Source of the DNA: Sphingomonas_R sp036387535
GTDB lineage: Bacteria; Pseudomonadota; Alphaproteobacteria; Sphingomonadales; Sphingomonadaceae
Direction of reading: 5' to 3'
Assembly (NCBI RefSeq): GCF_036387535.1
Contig: NZ_DASVTO010000048.1
Coordinates: 1-53,704 of the forward strand
Length of the DNA stretch: 53,704 nt
The notes below the pieces were generated by a model. It was not told the origin of the DNA and ran no database searches. It worked only from the letters and a program-made list of their open reading frames with translations. This document shows, piece after piece, positions 33,743-42,089 of this stretch (position 1 is its first letter; every line of letters begins with the position of its first letter). The position numbers were made by a program, and so were the translations under genes.

Positions 33743-34627
33743 TCAATCGGCCGGGGATTGCGCCTGGATCTTGTCCTGTGTCTTCGTTGCGAAGTCGCTG
33801 GCGTCATGGCGTTCGTGAAGCTGGCTGGCGGGATCGCCCATCACGCGATTGACCATGCGGCCGCGCTGGACCGCTGGGCGGGCGCCGATCTGATCCGCCC
33901 AGCGGCGGACGTTGGCATAATCCTGCACCTGCAGGAATTCGGCCGCGTTATAGAGGGTGCCCTGCACCAGCGCCCCATACCAGGGCCAGTTTGCGATATC
34001 CGCGATGCTGTAGGCGTCCCCGCCCAGATATTCGCTTTCCGCCAGGCGCCGGTCGAGCACGTCAAGCTGACGCTTCACCTCCATGGCGAAGCGGTCGATC
34101 GCATATTCGATCTTCACCGGGGCATAGGCATAGAAATGGCCGAAGCCGCCGCCCAGGAACGGCCCGCTTCCCATTTGCCAGAACAGCCAGGACAGGCAGC
34201 GGGCGCGGGGTTCGGGATCGGTCGGCAGGAAGGCGCCGAACTTTTCGGCCAGATGCATCAGGATCGCGCCCGATTCGAAGATGCGGATCGGGGTCGGCCC
34301 GCTGCGATCGAGTAGCGCCGGGATCTTGGAATTGGGATTGATCGCGACGAAGCCGCTGCCGAACTGATCGCCTTCGTTGATGCGGATCAGCCAGGCGTCA
34401 TAATCCGCGCCGGCATGGCCGAGTTCCAGCAATTCCTCCAGCATCACCGTCACCTTCACCCCGTTGGGCGTGGCGAGCGAATAGAGTTGCAGCGGGTGAC
34501 GGCCGACCGGCAGATCCCTGTCATGGGTCGCGCCGGCGGTGGGGCGGTTGATGCTGGCGAACTGTCCGCCGTTTTGCGGGTTCCAGGTCCACACCGCGGG
34601 CGGCGTGTAGGGGGCGGCTTCGGTCAT
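33743..34627 (-). CDS. yghU: Glutathione-dependent disulfide-bond oxidoreductase, YghU type
   Basis: A 294-residue Nu-class glutathione transferase. The N-terminal extension WTWNPQNGGQFASINRPTAGATHDRDLPVG before the thioredoxin fold is typical of YghU/YfcG-like proteins. SLATPNGVKVTVMLEELLELG and ESGAILMHLAEKFG carry the glutathione site. These proteins have disulfide reductase and peroxidase activity and little classical transferase activity. First gene of a two-gene minus-strand unit with the dienelactone-hydrolase-like gene, and divergent from the TraB/GumN gene. Family call is confident; physiological role open. Confidence 0.88.
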   Translation of the reverse strand: MTEAAPYTPPAVWTWNPQNGGQFASINRPTAGATHDRDLPVGRHPLQLYSLATPNGVKVTVMLEELLELGHAGADYDAWLIRINEGDQFGSGFVAINPNSKIPALLDRSGPTPIRIFESGAILMHLAEKFGAFLPTDPEPRARCLSWLFWQMGSGPFLGGGFGHFYAYAPVKIEYAIDRFAMEVKRQLDVLDRRLAESEYLGGDAYSIADIANWPWYGALVQGTLYNAAEFLQVQDYANVRRWADQIGARPAVQRGRMVNRVMGDPASQLHERHDASDFATKTQDKIQAQSPAD

Positions 34628-34734
34628 CGACAGGCTCCGGCTGGTTGTACGCGCCGCACCGTTCTAGGGAGCAAGTGCGGCCGGTGGAAGCGCGCCGTCG
34701 CAAAGACATCATCGACGGAACAGGACGAGTGCGA

Positions 34735-35619
34735 ATGCAGGATCGGCGATGGATGCGGGCGGGCGTGGGCGCCGCGATGCTGGCGGTGGGGATCTGCGCG
34801 GGTCCGGCGCGGGCGGAGCCGGCGCTGTGGTCGGTGTCCGATGCTGATTCGACCATCTATCTGTTCGGCACGGCACATGCGGCGCGCAAGGGATCGGAGT
34901 GGAAGACGCCGAAGATCGACGCGGCGATGCGCGCGTCGCGGGACCTGTGGCTGGAGATCGGCGACGATCTGGGCAGCAGCCAGTCGGCGATGGCGGGAAT
35001 CGTGCGGCAGCATGGCATTGATCCGGCACGGCCGCTGTCCGCGAAACTCAGCCCGGCCTTGCTGGCGCGGCTGACCGCGGCGGCGAAGCCATATGGCATG
35101 ACGATCGCGCAGCTGGAGCCGATGCGGCCCTGGCTGGCGGCGGTGACGCTGGGCACGCTGCCATTCCTGAAGGCGGGGCTGGACCCGTCGGCCGGCGCGG
35201 ACCGGACGTTGCGGGCGATCGCGGTCACGGACAAGGACCGCATCCACGGACTGGAAACCGCCGAGCAGCAGATCCGATTCCTGGCCGATTTCAGCGAGGC
35301 CGAGCAGATCGCGTTTCTGGAAAGCAGCATCGACGATCTGGAGGAAGGGCCGCAGCAGCTGACCCAATTGGCGCAGGCGTGGGAGCAAGGCGATCTGCCC
35401 GCGCTGTCGCGGATGGTGGTCGACGAAATGCGCGAGAAGGAACCGAAGCTCTATGCCCGGCTGATCGTGGAACGCAACCGCGCCTGGGCGCAGCAGATCC
35501 GCACGCTGCTGGCCGGCAAGGGAACGGCGTTCGTGGCGGTGGGCGTCGGGCATCTGGTCGGGCCGGACAGCGTGCAGGTGCAACTGGCGAAACTCGGCAT
35601 CCGCGCGCGACGGCGGTAG
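34735..35619 (+). CDS. TraB/GumN family protein
   Basis: A 294-residue TraB/PrgY/GumN-family protein. A signal peptide (about 1-27, ending PARA) is followed by STIYLFGTAHA (the GTxH motif, residues 45-49) and the C-terminal AFVAVGVGHLVGP, the two conserved histidine motifs proposed to form a metalloprotease-like active site. The ATG at 34735 follows AGGA by about 9 nt; a GTG two codons earlier is possible. Function of bacterial GumN-like proteins is poorly known. It is convergent with the PEP-CTERM gene, separated by a bidirectional stem-loop. Confidence 0.85.
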   Translation: MQDRRWMRAGVGAAMLAVGICAGPARAEPALWSVSDADSTIYLFGTAHAARKGSEWKTPKIDAAMRASRDLWLEIGDDLGSSQSAMAGIVRQHGIDPARPLSAKLSPALLARLTAAAKPYGMTIAQLEPMRPWLAAVTLGTLPFLKAGLDPSAGADRTLRAIAVTDKDRIHGLETAEQQIRFLADFSEAEQIAFLESSIDDLEEGPQQLTQLAQAWEQGDLPALSRMVVDEMREKEPKLYARLIVERNRAWAQQIRTLLAGKGTAFVAVGVGHLVGPDSVQVQLAKLGIRARRR

Positions 35620-35715
35620 GGGATACCTGGAGCGGCGAGCCCGGATCGCAGACGGGATACGACGCTAGTGATGGTTCTCGCCCGACATTGGAAATGCGCA
35701 ATAGGCTGCCAAGGG

Positions 35716-35745
35716 AAAACCGCCGATCGTGCGATCGACGGCTTT
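35716..35745. terminator. Bidirectional stem-loop between GumN-like and PEP-CTERM genes
   Basis: AAAACCGCCGATCG and CGATCGACGGCTTT form a 14-position stem with two mismatches and a TG loop. It ends in TTT on the plus strand and TTTT on the minus strand, as expected for a terminator serving both convergent genes. Confidence 0.65.
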
Positions 35746-35778
35746 GCCACTTCGTACGGAGCGGATTGTGGTGCGGAT

Positions 35779-36300
35779 TTACGCGGCGTACGAAACTTTC
35801 GCGACCACCGTTGGACGGCGACGCATGGCGAAGCCGACTGCGCCCATGCCAAGGATCATGAGGCCCCAGCTGGCGGGCTCGGGAACGGCGGCTGCGACCG
35901 GGGAGATGGTCAACTGACCATTTCCGAAGAACGGGTTGATCATAGTGAACGAACCCGTCAGGAATGTCGGACTTGCCGGCGGTCCAGTAAATAATGTCGG
36001 GTTGTTGAATTGGGTGAAACCGAGATTGGCGGCGTTGATGCTCAGGCTGGCGAATACGCCATTCCCAAAGCTGATCGTCGACGCGGTTCCGGATACTCCA
36101 CCAAAGGTACCCACGACGTTACTGAAAGAAAACTGCTCTGACCCGAGGAACGTCTGCGAAAAATCGGGAGTAGGGTTTGACTCGAGCTGGAACATCGCTG
36201 TTCCCGAAGGCCCGGAAAAGTCGAAGAGCAGCGGTTCCGCATATGCGGGGGAAGCAGCCGCGACCATCGCGGTGGCCATGCCAAGTGCCAGTTTTTTCAT
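35779..36300 (-). CDS. PEP-CTERM sorting domain protein
   Basis: A 173-residue secreted protein. A signal peptide (about 1-21, ending AYA) starts a Ser/Thr/Asn-rich beta-type body, and the C-terminus carries VPEPASWGLMILGMGAVGFA followed by RRR, a textbook PEP-CTERM sorting signal (PEP motif, hydrophobic segment, basic tail). Exosortase would cut or process it at the PEP motif during export, usually linked to exopolysaccharide. No exosortase or polysaccharide genes are in the window, so it is an isolated substrate. Body function unknown; sequence suggests a surface or matrix protein. Confidence 0.88.
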   Translation of the reverse strand: MKKLALGMATAMVAAASPAYAEPLLFDFSGPSGTAMFQLESNPTPDFSQTFLGSEQFSFSNVVGTFGGVSGTASTISFGNGVFASLSINAANLGFTQFNNPTLFTGPPASPTFLTGSFTMINPFFGNGQLTISPVAAAVPEPASWGLMILGMGAVGFAMRRRPTVVAKVSYAA

Positions 36301-36340
36301 AATGTCTCCCTACGCTAAAGGCCGAACGTGACGGTGGTAT

Positions 36341-36358
36341 AACGTACACAGTTACGTT
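36341..36358. promoter_or_regulatory. AACGTA-N6-TACGTT dyad upstream of PEP-CTERM gene
   Basis: A perfect 6-bp inverted repeat with 6-nt spacing, 41 nt upstream of the PEP-CTERM start. It is well placed to be an operator for that gene. No cognate regulator is identified. Confidence 0.35.
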
Positions 36359-36673
36359 CCATTTCGGGAAAGGTTGCAGTAGCGCCGAAGAATTGCGGCA
36401 AGCCCTGTTTTTTAGTGGGCGCCGAGTAGGTAACCCGCCCCGCACGGTTGGAAGCTGCCGGATCGCGTCCACCGTTTTTCGTCAATTTGTCCAGTTTAGC
36501 CCCCTCTCTATGATGCATCATGGAACTTTCGGCGCCGCGGATCCGGCTTATTCTGCTCCACCATCATCCAATCAGGACGCCTATATCGTCAAATATTGCT
36601 GTTTTATAACGGATTGACATTTGGGTAAGCGGCCGAGGATTGACCTGGGGTTCATCAACAGGGCTATTCTGCG

Positions 36674-36700
36674 AGCGACGGTCAGTGCTGACCGTTCGCT
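36674..36700. promoter_or_regulatory. Inverted repeat about 120 nt upstream of panB
   Basis: AGCGACGGTCAG and CTGACCGTTCGCT flank TG. The inner 8 bp on each side pair perfectly, and the outer 4 bp pair after one unpaired base. This could be an operator or a leader hairpin. A weak TTGACC lies about 30 nt before it. Function unknown. Confidence 0.35.
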
Positions 36701-36815
36701 TATGCATCGACTCCGATGGAGGATCGGGAGCCAGCGTGTTCGACCCGCTCTCTACGGCAAAGCCGGTCCGCCCAACCGATTTGCCTGCGTGCCATGTCCG
36801 GATTAGACCGCCGGC

Positions 36816-37658
36816 ATGTCGACCCATATTTCCGAGCCCGTTCCCGCGGCGGGCAGTCTGAAACGCGTGACCGTGCCGGCCGTGCGGGCGCGGAAGGGCG
36901 GCACGCCGCTGGTCATGCTGACCGCCTATACTGCGCGTACGGCGGAATTGCTGGATCCGCATTGCGACATCCTGCTGGTCGGCGACAGCCTGGCGCAGGT
37001 GATCTACGGCCTGCCGTCGACGGTGCCGGTCACGCTGGAGATGATGTGCGCCCACGGGGCGGCGGTGGTGCGCGGAGCGGCGCACAGCCTGGTCGTGATC
37101 GACATGCCGTTCGGCAGCTATGAAATGTCGAAGGAGCAGGCCTTTGCGAACGCCGCCCGCATCCTGAAGGAAACCGGCGCGGCGGCGGTGAAGCTAGAGG
37201 GCGGCGCGGCGATGGCCGAGACGATCGCATTTCTGGGCGCGCGCGGCGTTCCGGTGATGGCGCATGTCGGACTGACGCCGCAGGCGGTGAACGCGCTGGG
37301 CGGTTACGGTGCGCGCGGGCGGAGTGCGGCGGAGGCCGACAAGATCGTCGGCGATGCACAGGCGGTGGCGGCGGCCGGCGCATTCGCGATCGTGATCGAA
37401 GGCGTGGTCGAGCCGATCGCCGTGGCGATCACCGAGAGCGTAGCGTGCCCGACGATCGGCATCGGCGCATCGGCGCGATGCGACGGTCAGGTGCTGGTGG
37501 CGGAGGACATGCTGGGGCTGTTCACGCAGACGGCGCGCTTCGTGAAAGCTTATGGCACGATGGCGGCGGGGATCGACACGGCCGCGGCGCGGTATGCCGC
37601 CGATGTCCGCGCGCGGGTGTTTCCCGGCCTGGAACAGACGTATCAGCCGAAGAATTGA
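36816..37658 (+). CDS. panB: 3-methyl-2-oxobutanoate hydroxymethyltransferase
   Basis: A 280-residue PanB, the first committed enzyme of pantothenate synthesis: it adds a hydroxymethyl group from methylene-tetrahydrofolate to 2-oxoisovalerate. LTAYTARTAELLD, ILLVGDSLAQVIYG (metal-binding Asp), VIDMPFGSY, AVKLEGG, MAHVGLTPQ and TIGIGAS are in the family order. The ATG at 36816 fits the usual N-terminus. It appears as a single gene, with the YfgM-like gene 66 nt downstream on the same strand and separately preceded by a ribosome-binding site. Confidence 0.93.
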   Translation: MSTHISEPVPAAGSLKRVTVPAVRARKGGTPLVMLTAYTARTAELLDPHCDILLVGDSLAQVIYGLPSTVPVTLEMMCAHGAAVVRGAAHSLVVIDMPFGSYEMSKEQAFANAARILKETGAAAVKLEGGAAMAETIAFLGARGVPVMAHVGLTPQAVNALGGYGARGRSAAEADKIVGDAQAVAAAGAFAIVIEGVVEPIAVAITESVACPTIGIGASARCDGQVLVAEDMLGLFTQTARFVKAYGTMAAGIDTAAARYAADVRARVFPGLEQTYQPKN

Positions 37659-37724
37659 CACAGCTTCCGTTCAGGCGCGGTGGTCGCTAAGGGTGCTGCC
37701 AGTTTCTAGCGCCGGAGATACCGT

Positions 37725-38423
37725 TTGGCCCTCGCCCCCCAGAATGAGGATACCTTCTTCCGTGAGGTCGACGAGAATCTGCGTCGCGACCGGATGGAAA
37801 GCTTTGTCACGCGCAACGGCAAGTGGATCGCCCTGGCCGTCATCCTGTTCCTGGCCGCCGCCGGTGGCTGGATCTACTGGCAGCATCGCCAGACCCTGGC
37901 CGCCGAAGCGCAGAGCGAGGTGCTGACGCAGGCGCTGACCGACCTGAGCGAAGGCAAGGAGGCGGGCGTGAAGGCGCGGCTGGATGCGCTGGCGGCGGAT
38001 GGCCATGACGGCTATCGCGGCGCGGCGTTGCTGGCGGAGGCATCGGCGGCGCAGATCCGCAATGACCGGACGGCCGCACTGGCCGGCTTTGCAAAGGTGG
38101 CGGGCGACAGCAGCCTGCCGCAGCCGATGCGGGATGCGGCGCTCGTTCGCCAGACCGCGATCGAATATGACAGCCTGCCGCCGGCCAAGGTGATCGAGCG
38201 GTTGAAGCCGCTGGCGGCGGCCGGAAATCCCTGGTTCGGCAGTGCGGGGGAAATGGTGGCGGTCGCCCATCTGCGGATGAATCGGCCGCAGGACGCGGGG
38301 CGGATCTTTGCCGCGATCGCAAAGGACGAAACGCTGTCGGCATCGCTGCGCGGGCGCGCGGTGCGGGTGGCAGGCGCGCTGGGCTTCGATGTGCCCCAGG
38401 GCGGTGAGGGAAATCTTCAATGA
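37725..38423 (+). CDS. Tetratricopeptide-repeat membrane protein, YfgM-like
   Basis: A 232-residue protein with one membrane helix (about 34-52, WIALAVILFLAAAGGWIYW) and a periplasmic part of TPR-like helical repeats, in the style of YfgM (ancillary SecYEG translocon partner). The start is TTG at 37725, with GGAG 6 nt before; there is no ATG in frame before the conserved region. The stop overlaps the bamB start (ATGA), the same yfgM-bamB-der order as in enterobacteria, which supports the assignment. Family members help periplasmic folding and envelope stress control. Confidence 0.82.
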   Translation: MALAPQNEDTFFREVDENLRRDRMESFVTRNGKWIALAVILFLAAAGGWIYWQHRQTLAAEAQSEVLTQALTDLSEGKEAGVKARLDALAADGHDGYRGAALLAEASAAQIRNDRTAALAGFAKVAGDSSLPQPMRDAALVRQTAIEYDSLPPAKVIERLKPLAAAGNPWFGSAGEMVAVAHLRMNRPQDAGRIFAAIAKDETLSASLRGRAVRVAGALGFDVPQGGEGNLQ

Positions 38424-39742
38424 CCAGGATGAAGTTCGCAGCCGCGCTGATGATGGCGGGCGCGCTGTCCGGCTGTGGCGTCTTCAAGGGATCGGGCAAG
38501 TCCAAGACGACCTTGCTGGGCGATCGCATCGCCGTCCTGACGTCGGAAAACGGGGCGGAACTGGACGCGTCGATCGCGGAGGTGCCGGTGACGCTGCCGG
38601 CGGCGGAACCCAATGACAGCTGGACGCAGTCCGGGGGCAATGCGCAGAAATCCATGGGTCATCTGGCACTGGGCGCCGCCCCCGCGCGGGCATGGACGGT
38701 GTCGATCGCGGGTACCAGCAAGCAGGTGCGGCTGGCCGCGCCCCCGGTGGTCGCGGGTGGGCGCGTCTATGTGATGGACACCGAGGCGATGATCCGCGCG
38801 ATCGACGCCAGGAGCGGCGCGGTCGCCTGGTCGGTGCAGCTGGACGATCCGAAGGGCAATGCCCGTTCGCTGTTCGGGGGCGGTGTGAGCGTGGATGGCG
38901 AGCGCCTCTATGCCACCAACGGCGTAGGCGATGCCGCCGCGGTGGAAGCCGCGACCGGCAAGATCGTGTGGAAAAAGCGCCCGGGTGGCCCGTTGCGCGG
39001 CGCGCCGACCGTGTCGAACGGCAATGTCTATGTCGTTAGCCAGGACAATCAGCTGTTCGCGCTGAACGCCGACACCGGTAATACCGTATGGAACGAATCC
39101 GGCACGCTGGAGGCAGCCGGCGTGTTCGGCGTGGCGGCGCCGGCCGCGGCGCAGGGCACGGTGGTGGCGGGCTTTTCCTCGGGCGAGCTGACGGCGTACC
39201 GGTATGAGAATGGCCGCGCGGTGTGGCAGGATGCATTGTCGCGGACCAGCATTTCCACGGCGGTGTCGACGCTGAGCGATATCGATGCCGACCCGGTGAT
39301 CGATGGCGGGCGCGTCTATGCGGTCGGGCAGGGCGGGCGCATGGTCGCGCTGGAACTGACCACCGGTCAGCGTCTGTGGGAATTGAACATCGCCGGCATC
39401 GCGACCCCGTGGGTGGCCGGTGACTGGCTGTTCGTGGTGACGGACGACGCGCGGCTGCTGTGCATCCAGCGCGCCACCGGTCGCATCCGCTGGATCAGCC
39501 AGTTGCCGCGCTGGCGCAACGAGAAGAGCAAGAAGGGGCGCATCGGCTGGACCGGCCCGGTGCTGGCGGGCGACCGGTTGCTGGTGGTCAGCACCGAGGG
39601 CCAGCTGCTGTCGGTAACGCCGGCGACCGGCGGTCTGGGCACGTCGATCGAAGCGGGCAAGTCCTTCTCGCTGCCGCCGGTGGTGGCGGGCGATGCGGTG
39701 TTCTTGCTGGCGGACGACGGGAAGCTGTCCGCCTGGCGGTGA
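38420..39742 (+). CDS. bamB: Outer-membrane protein assembly factor BamB (PQQ-like beta-propeller lipoprotein)
   Basis: A 440-residue lipoprotein. The signal peptide ends in the lipobox LSGC (C19). The rest is built from PQQ-like repeats (for example PPVVAGGRVYVMDTEAMIRA, GRVYAVGQGGRMVAL, LLSVTPATGG) forming the BamB beta propeller. BamB joins the BamA complex that inserts beta-barrel proteins into the outer membrane. It is translationally coupled to the YfgM-like gene and followed by der, as expected. A strong long hairpin lies just downstream. Confidence 0.9.
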   Translation: MTRMKFAAALMMAGALSGCGVFKGSGKSKTTLLGDRIAVLTSENGAELDASIAEVPVTLPAAEPNDSWTQSGGNAQKSMGHLALGAAPARAWTVSIAGTSKQVRLAAPPVVAGGRVYVMDTEAMIRAIDARSGAVAWSVQLDDPKGNARSLFGGGVSVDGERLYATNGVGDAAAVEAATGKIVWKKRPGGPLRGAPTVSNGNVYVVSQDNQLFALNADTGNTVWNESGTLEAAGVFGVAAPAAAQGTVVAGFSSGELTAYRYENGRAVWQDALSRTSISTAVSTLSDIDADPVIDGGRVYAVGQGGRMVALELTTGQRLWELNIAGIATPWVAGDWLFVVTDDARLLCIQRATGRIRWISQLPRWRNEKSKKGRIGWTGPVLAGDRLLVVSTEGQLLSVTPATGGLGTSIEAGKSFSLPPVVAGDAVFLLADDGKLSAWR

Positions 39743-39770
39743 GTACCAAGCGGGCCTGATCCAGACGATT

Positions 39771-39880
39771 CCGTTCGGTTCGAGCAGGGATCGAGCCTGT
39801 CGAGAGGCCATATCGAGAATGGCGCGGCGCCTTCTCGATATGCCGTCTCGAAAGGTTCGACGGCTGCTCGAACCGAACGG
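39771..39880. repeat. 110-nt imperfect palindromic element between bamB and der
   Basis: The outer arms CCGTTCGGTTCGAGCAG (39771-39787) and its exact complement (39864-39880) pair over 17 bp. The inner arms pair through most of the remaining length, with a conserved CATATCGAGAA/TTCTCGATATG near the tip. It looks like a REP- or SPRITE-like palindromic repeat and could end the bamB transcript. No second copy is seen in the window. Confidence 0.75.
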
Positions 39881-39983
39881 GGCGTGTCGAGGAGCGGGTT
39901 TTGCCAGAAATGGGTATGTGGTGAAGCGGTGGTCCCCCACAACTTTGCCGTGACGTGCGCCAGGATTTCGCTACATCGCGAGC

Positions 39984-41351
39984 ATGGCTAAACTTCCCCT
40001 CGTCGCAATCGTCGGCCGACCGAATGTCGGCAAATCCACGCTCTTCAACCGCCTGGTCGGCAAGCGGATCGCGCTGGTCGATGATCGGCCGGGGGTGACG
40101 CGGGACCGGCGGGAGGGGGACGCGACCCTGCTGGGCATGGAATTCCGGATCATCGATACCGCGGGCGTGGAGGATGAGGATCCCGACACGCTGCCGGGCC
40201 GCATGCGCGCGCAGACGCAGGCGGCGGTGCGCGAGGCGGACGTCGCGCTGTTCCTGATCGATGCGCGGGCGGGGATCGTGCCGCAGGACGAGGAAATCGC
40301 ACGCTGGTTGCGGTCCGAGGATACGCCCGTGATCCTGATGGCCAACAAGGCGGAGGGCAAGGCCGCGGAGGGCGGCGTGCTGGAAGCCTACGCGCTGGGG
40401 TTCGGGCAGCCGCTGGCGTTTTCGGCCGAGCATGGCGACGGGTTGGTCGACCTGTTCGAAGCGTTGCGTCCGCATATCGAATATGAGGGCTTCGACGATG
40501 TCGTGGACGAGCCGGAGGATGAGGAGAACGGCCCCCTGAAGCTGGCGATCGTCGGGCGGCCCAATGCCGGCAAGTCGACGCTGGTCAACCGCATCCTGGG
40601 GGAGGAGCGGATGATTACCGGCCCGGAAGCCGGGATCACGCGCGATGCGATCGCGATCGAATGGCAATGGACCGCGCCCGACGGGCAGGTGCGGCCGGTG
40701 CGGTTGATCGACACCGCCGGGCTGCGCAAGAAGGCGAAGGTGCAGGACAAGCTGGAGAAGCTGTCCGCCGCCGATGCGATGCATGCGGTGGATTTTGCCG
40801 AGGTCGTCGTGCTGCTGCTGGATGCGACGCTGGGGCTGGAGGCGCAGGACCTGCGCATCGCCGATCAGGTGTTGCAGGAGGGACGCGCGCTGATCATCGC
40901 GCTCAACAAATGGGACGTGGCGGAGAACCCGCCCAGCCTGTTCCAGGGCGTGCGGGCCGCGTTGGAGGAAGGGCTGGCGCAGGTGCGCGGCGTGCCGTTG
41001 CTGACGGTGTCGGCGGAAACCGGACGCGGGATGGATCAGTTGATCCAGGCGGCGTTCGACGTGCGCGAAGCATGGTCGAAACGCGTGTCCACCGGCGTGC
41101 TGAACCGCTGGTTCGAAAAGGCGATCGAGATCAACCCACCGCCGGCGCCGGGCGGACGGCGGATCAAGCTGCGCTATCTGACGCAGGCGAAGACCCGGCC
41201 GCCGGGGTTCATCCTGTTCGGGACGCGGGTCGATCAGCTGCCGGAAAGCTACAAACGCTATCTGATGAACGGGATCCGCAAGGATCTGGGGTTCGGGGCG
41301 GTGCCGATCCGGCTGACCGTGCGCGCGCCGCGCAATCCGTTCGATCGGTGA
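39984..41351 (+). CDS. der: GTPase Der (EngA), ribosome assembly
   Basis: A 455-residue double GTPase. Two G domains carry GRPNVGKST (about residues 10-18) and GRPNAGKST (about 189-197), each followed by DTAG and NKxE/NKWD-type G4 motifs. A C-terminal KH-like domain (about 365-455) ends the protein. Der acts in late maturation of the 50S subunit. The order YfgM-BamB-Der is conserved in many proteobacteria. The length matches orthologues. The stop overlaps the start of the following TusA-like gene as GTGA. Confidence 0.95.
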   Translation: MAKLPLVAIVGRPNVGKSTLFNRLVGKRIALVDDRPGVTRDRREGDATLLGMEFRIIDTAGVEDEDPDTLPGRMRAQTQAAVREADVALFLIDARAGIVPQDEEIARWLRSEDTPVILMANKAEGKAAEGGVLEAYALGFGQPLAFSAEHGDGLVDLFEALRPHIEYEGFDDVVDEPEDEENGPLKLAIVGRPNAGKSTLVNRILGEERMITGPEAGITRDAIAIEWQWTAPDGQVRPVRLIDTAGLRKKAKVQDKLEKLSAADAMHAVDFAEVVVLLLDATLGLEAQDLRIADQVLQEGRALIIALNKWDVAENPPSLFQGVRAALEEGLAQVRGVPLLTVSAETGRGMDQLIQAAFDVREAWSKRVSTGVLNRWFEKAIEINPPPAPGGRRIKLRYLTQAKTRPPGFILFGTRVDQLPESYKRYLMNGIRKDLGFGAVPIRLTVRAPRNPFDR

Positions 41352-41599
41352 GCGCGGGCGCGCCCGTCCTGGTGGATGCGCGCGGCATGCGCTGCCCCTG
41401 GCCGGCGTTGCGGCTGGCGCGGGCAGTGCGGACGGGTGACACGGGGACGGCGTTCGTCCTGCTGGCCGACGATCCCAACGTCGCCGGCGAAGTCGCGGCA
41501 CTGGCGGCGACGCATGGCTGGATCGTGAGCGCGACGGCGGGGCGATTCGACGTTTGGACCACGCCGCGTGCAATCCAATCTTTACCAAACCCTGCCTAA
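41348..41599 (+). CDS. TusA/SirA-like sulfurtransferase family protein
   Basis: An 83-residue TusA-family protein. The signature RGMRCPWPALRLARA carries the sulfur-accepting cysteine in the CPxP motif (near residue 16). TusA relays sulfur for tRNA 2-thiouridine and molybdenum-cofactor work, though many small TusA-like proteins have other roles. Start is GTG at 41348, overlapping the der stop (GTGA); coupling with der is unusual. No other sulfur-relay genes are beside it, so its pathway is unresolved. Confidence 0.8.
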   Translation: MSAGAPVLVDARGMRCPWPALRLARAVRTGDTGTAFVLLADDPNVAGEVAALAATHGWIVSATAGRFDVWTTPRAIQSLPNPA

Positions 41600-41641
41600 A
41601 GCGGTCATGACGATGATGTCGTGATCAAGAAGGTGGAAGCC

Positions 41642-42064
41642 GTGTCCGAACCCGACGGCGCACTTGTGGACTGGGTGGCGTTCAACCGCGCCCGATCCGA
41701 ACTGGGAGCCGATTTCGTGCGGATCCTGGGATATTTCCGGGAGGACGGCATCAAGTCGCTATCGGCGATCGAGGATGCCATGCGCGACCGCAGCGCGACC
41801 GCGCTGGTGCTGCCGGCGCATACGCTGAAAGGTGATTCGGCGCAGATCGGGGCGATGCCACTGGCGCGCTTGGCGGAGCATGTCGAAATGACGGCGCGGC
41901 GCTGTATCGAGCATCGTGAAGCGCCAGACGAACTGCTGTCCGTGGTCGTGCGGTTGCGCCCGTTGTTCCAGCGGACGATGGCGCTGTGCGATCAGGCGGC
42001 GGCCCCGCCGATCATGCGCAAGCCGACTGGCTTTGGTCGAAAGGTCGTGTTCGGCCGGGCGTGA
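41642..42064 (+). CDS. Histidine-containing phosphotransfer (Hpt) domain protein
   Basis: About 140 residues. A single Hpt four-helix domain: the phospho-accepting histidine is H60 in PAHTLKGDSAQIGAMPLA. No kinase or receiver domain is fused and none adjoins, so it is an orphan phosphorelay intermediate. Start GTG at 41642 has AGGTGGA just upstream; GTG at 41621 is an in-frame alternative with no such site. In alphaproteobacteria single-domain Hpt proteins may work like ChpT or feed general stress or cell-cycle relays. The specific relay is unknown. Confidence 0.8.
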   Translation: MSEPDGALVDWVAFNRARSELGADFVRILGYFREDGIKSLSAIEDAMRDRSATALVLPAHTLKGDSAQIGAMPLARLAEHVEMTARRCIEHREAPDELLSVVVRLRPLFQRTMALCDQAAAPPIMRKPTGFGRKVVFGRA

Positions 42065-42089
42065 CCGCGCCGGCCGACACGCGGTACGA

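Larger units (their letters stand above)
36301..36815. other. 515-nt intergenic region upstream of PEP-CTERM gene and panB
   Basis: This is the longest gap in the window and more A/T-rich than its surroundings. It separates two divergent genes. It holds a dyad close to the PEP-CTERM start and another about 120 nt before panB (both listed separately). Possible short open frames inside have no ribosome-binding site or family resemblance. No RNA gene was recognised. Confidence 0.5.
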
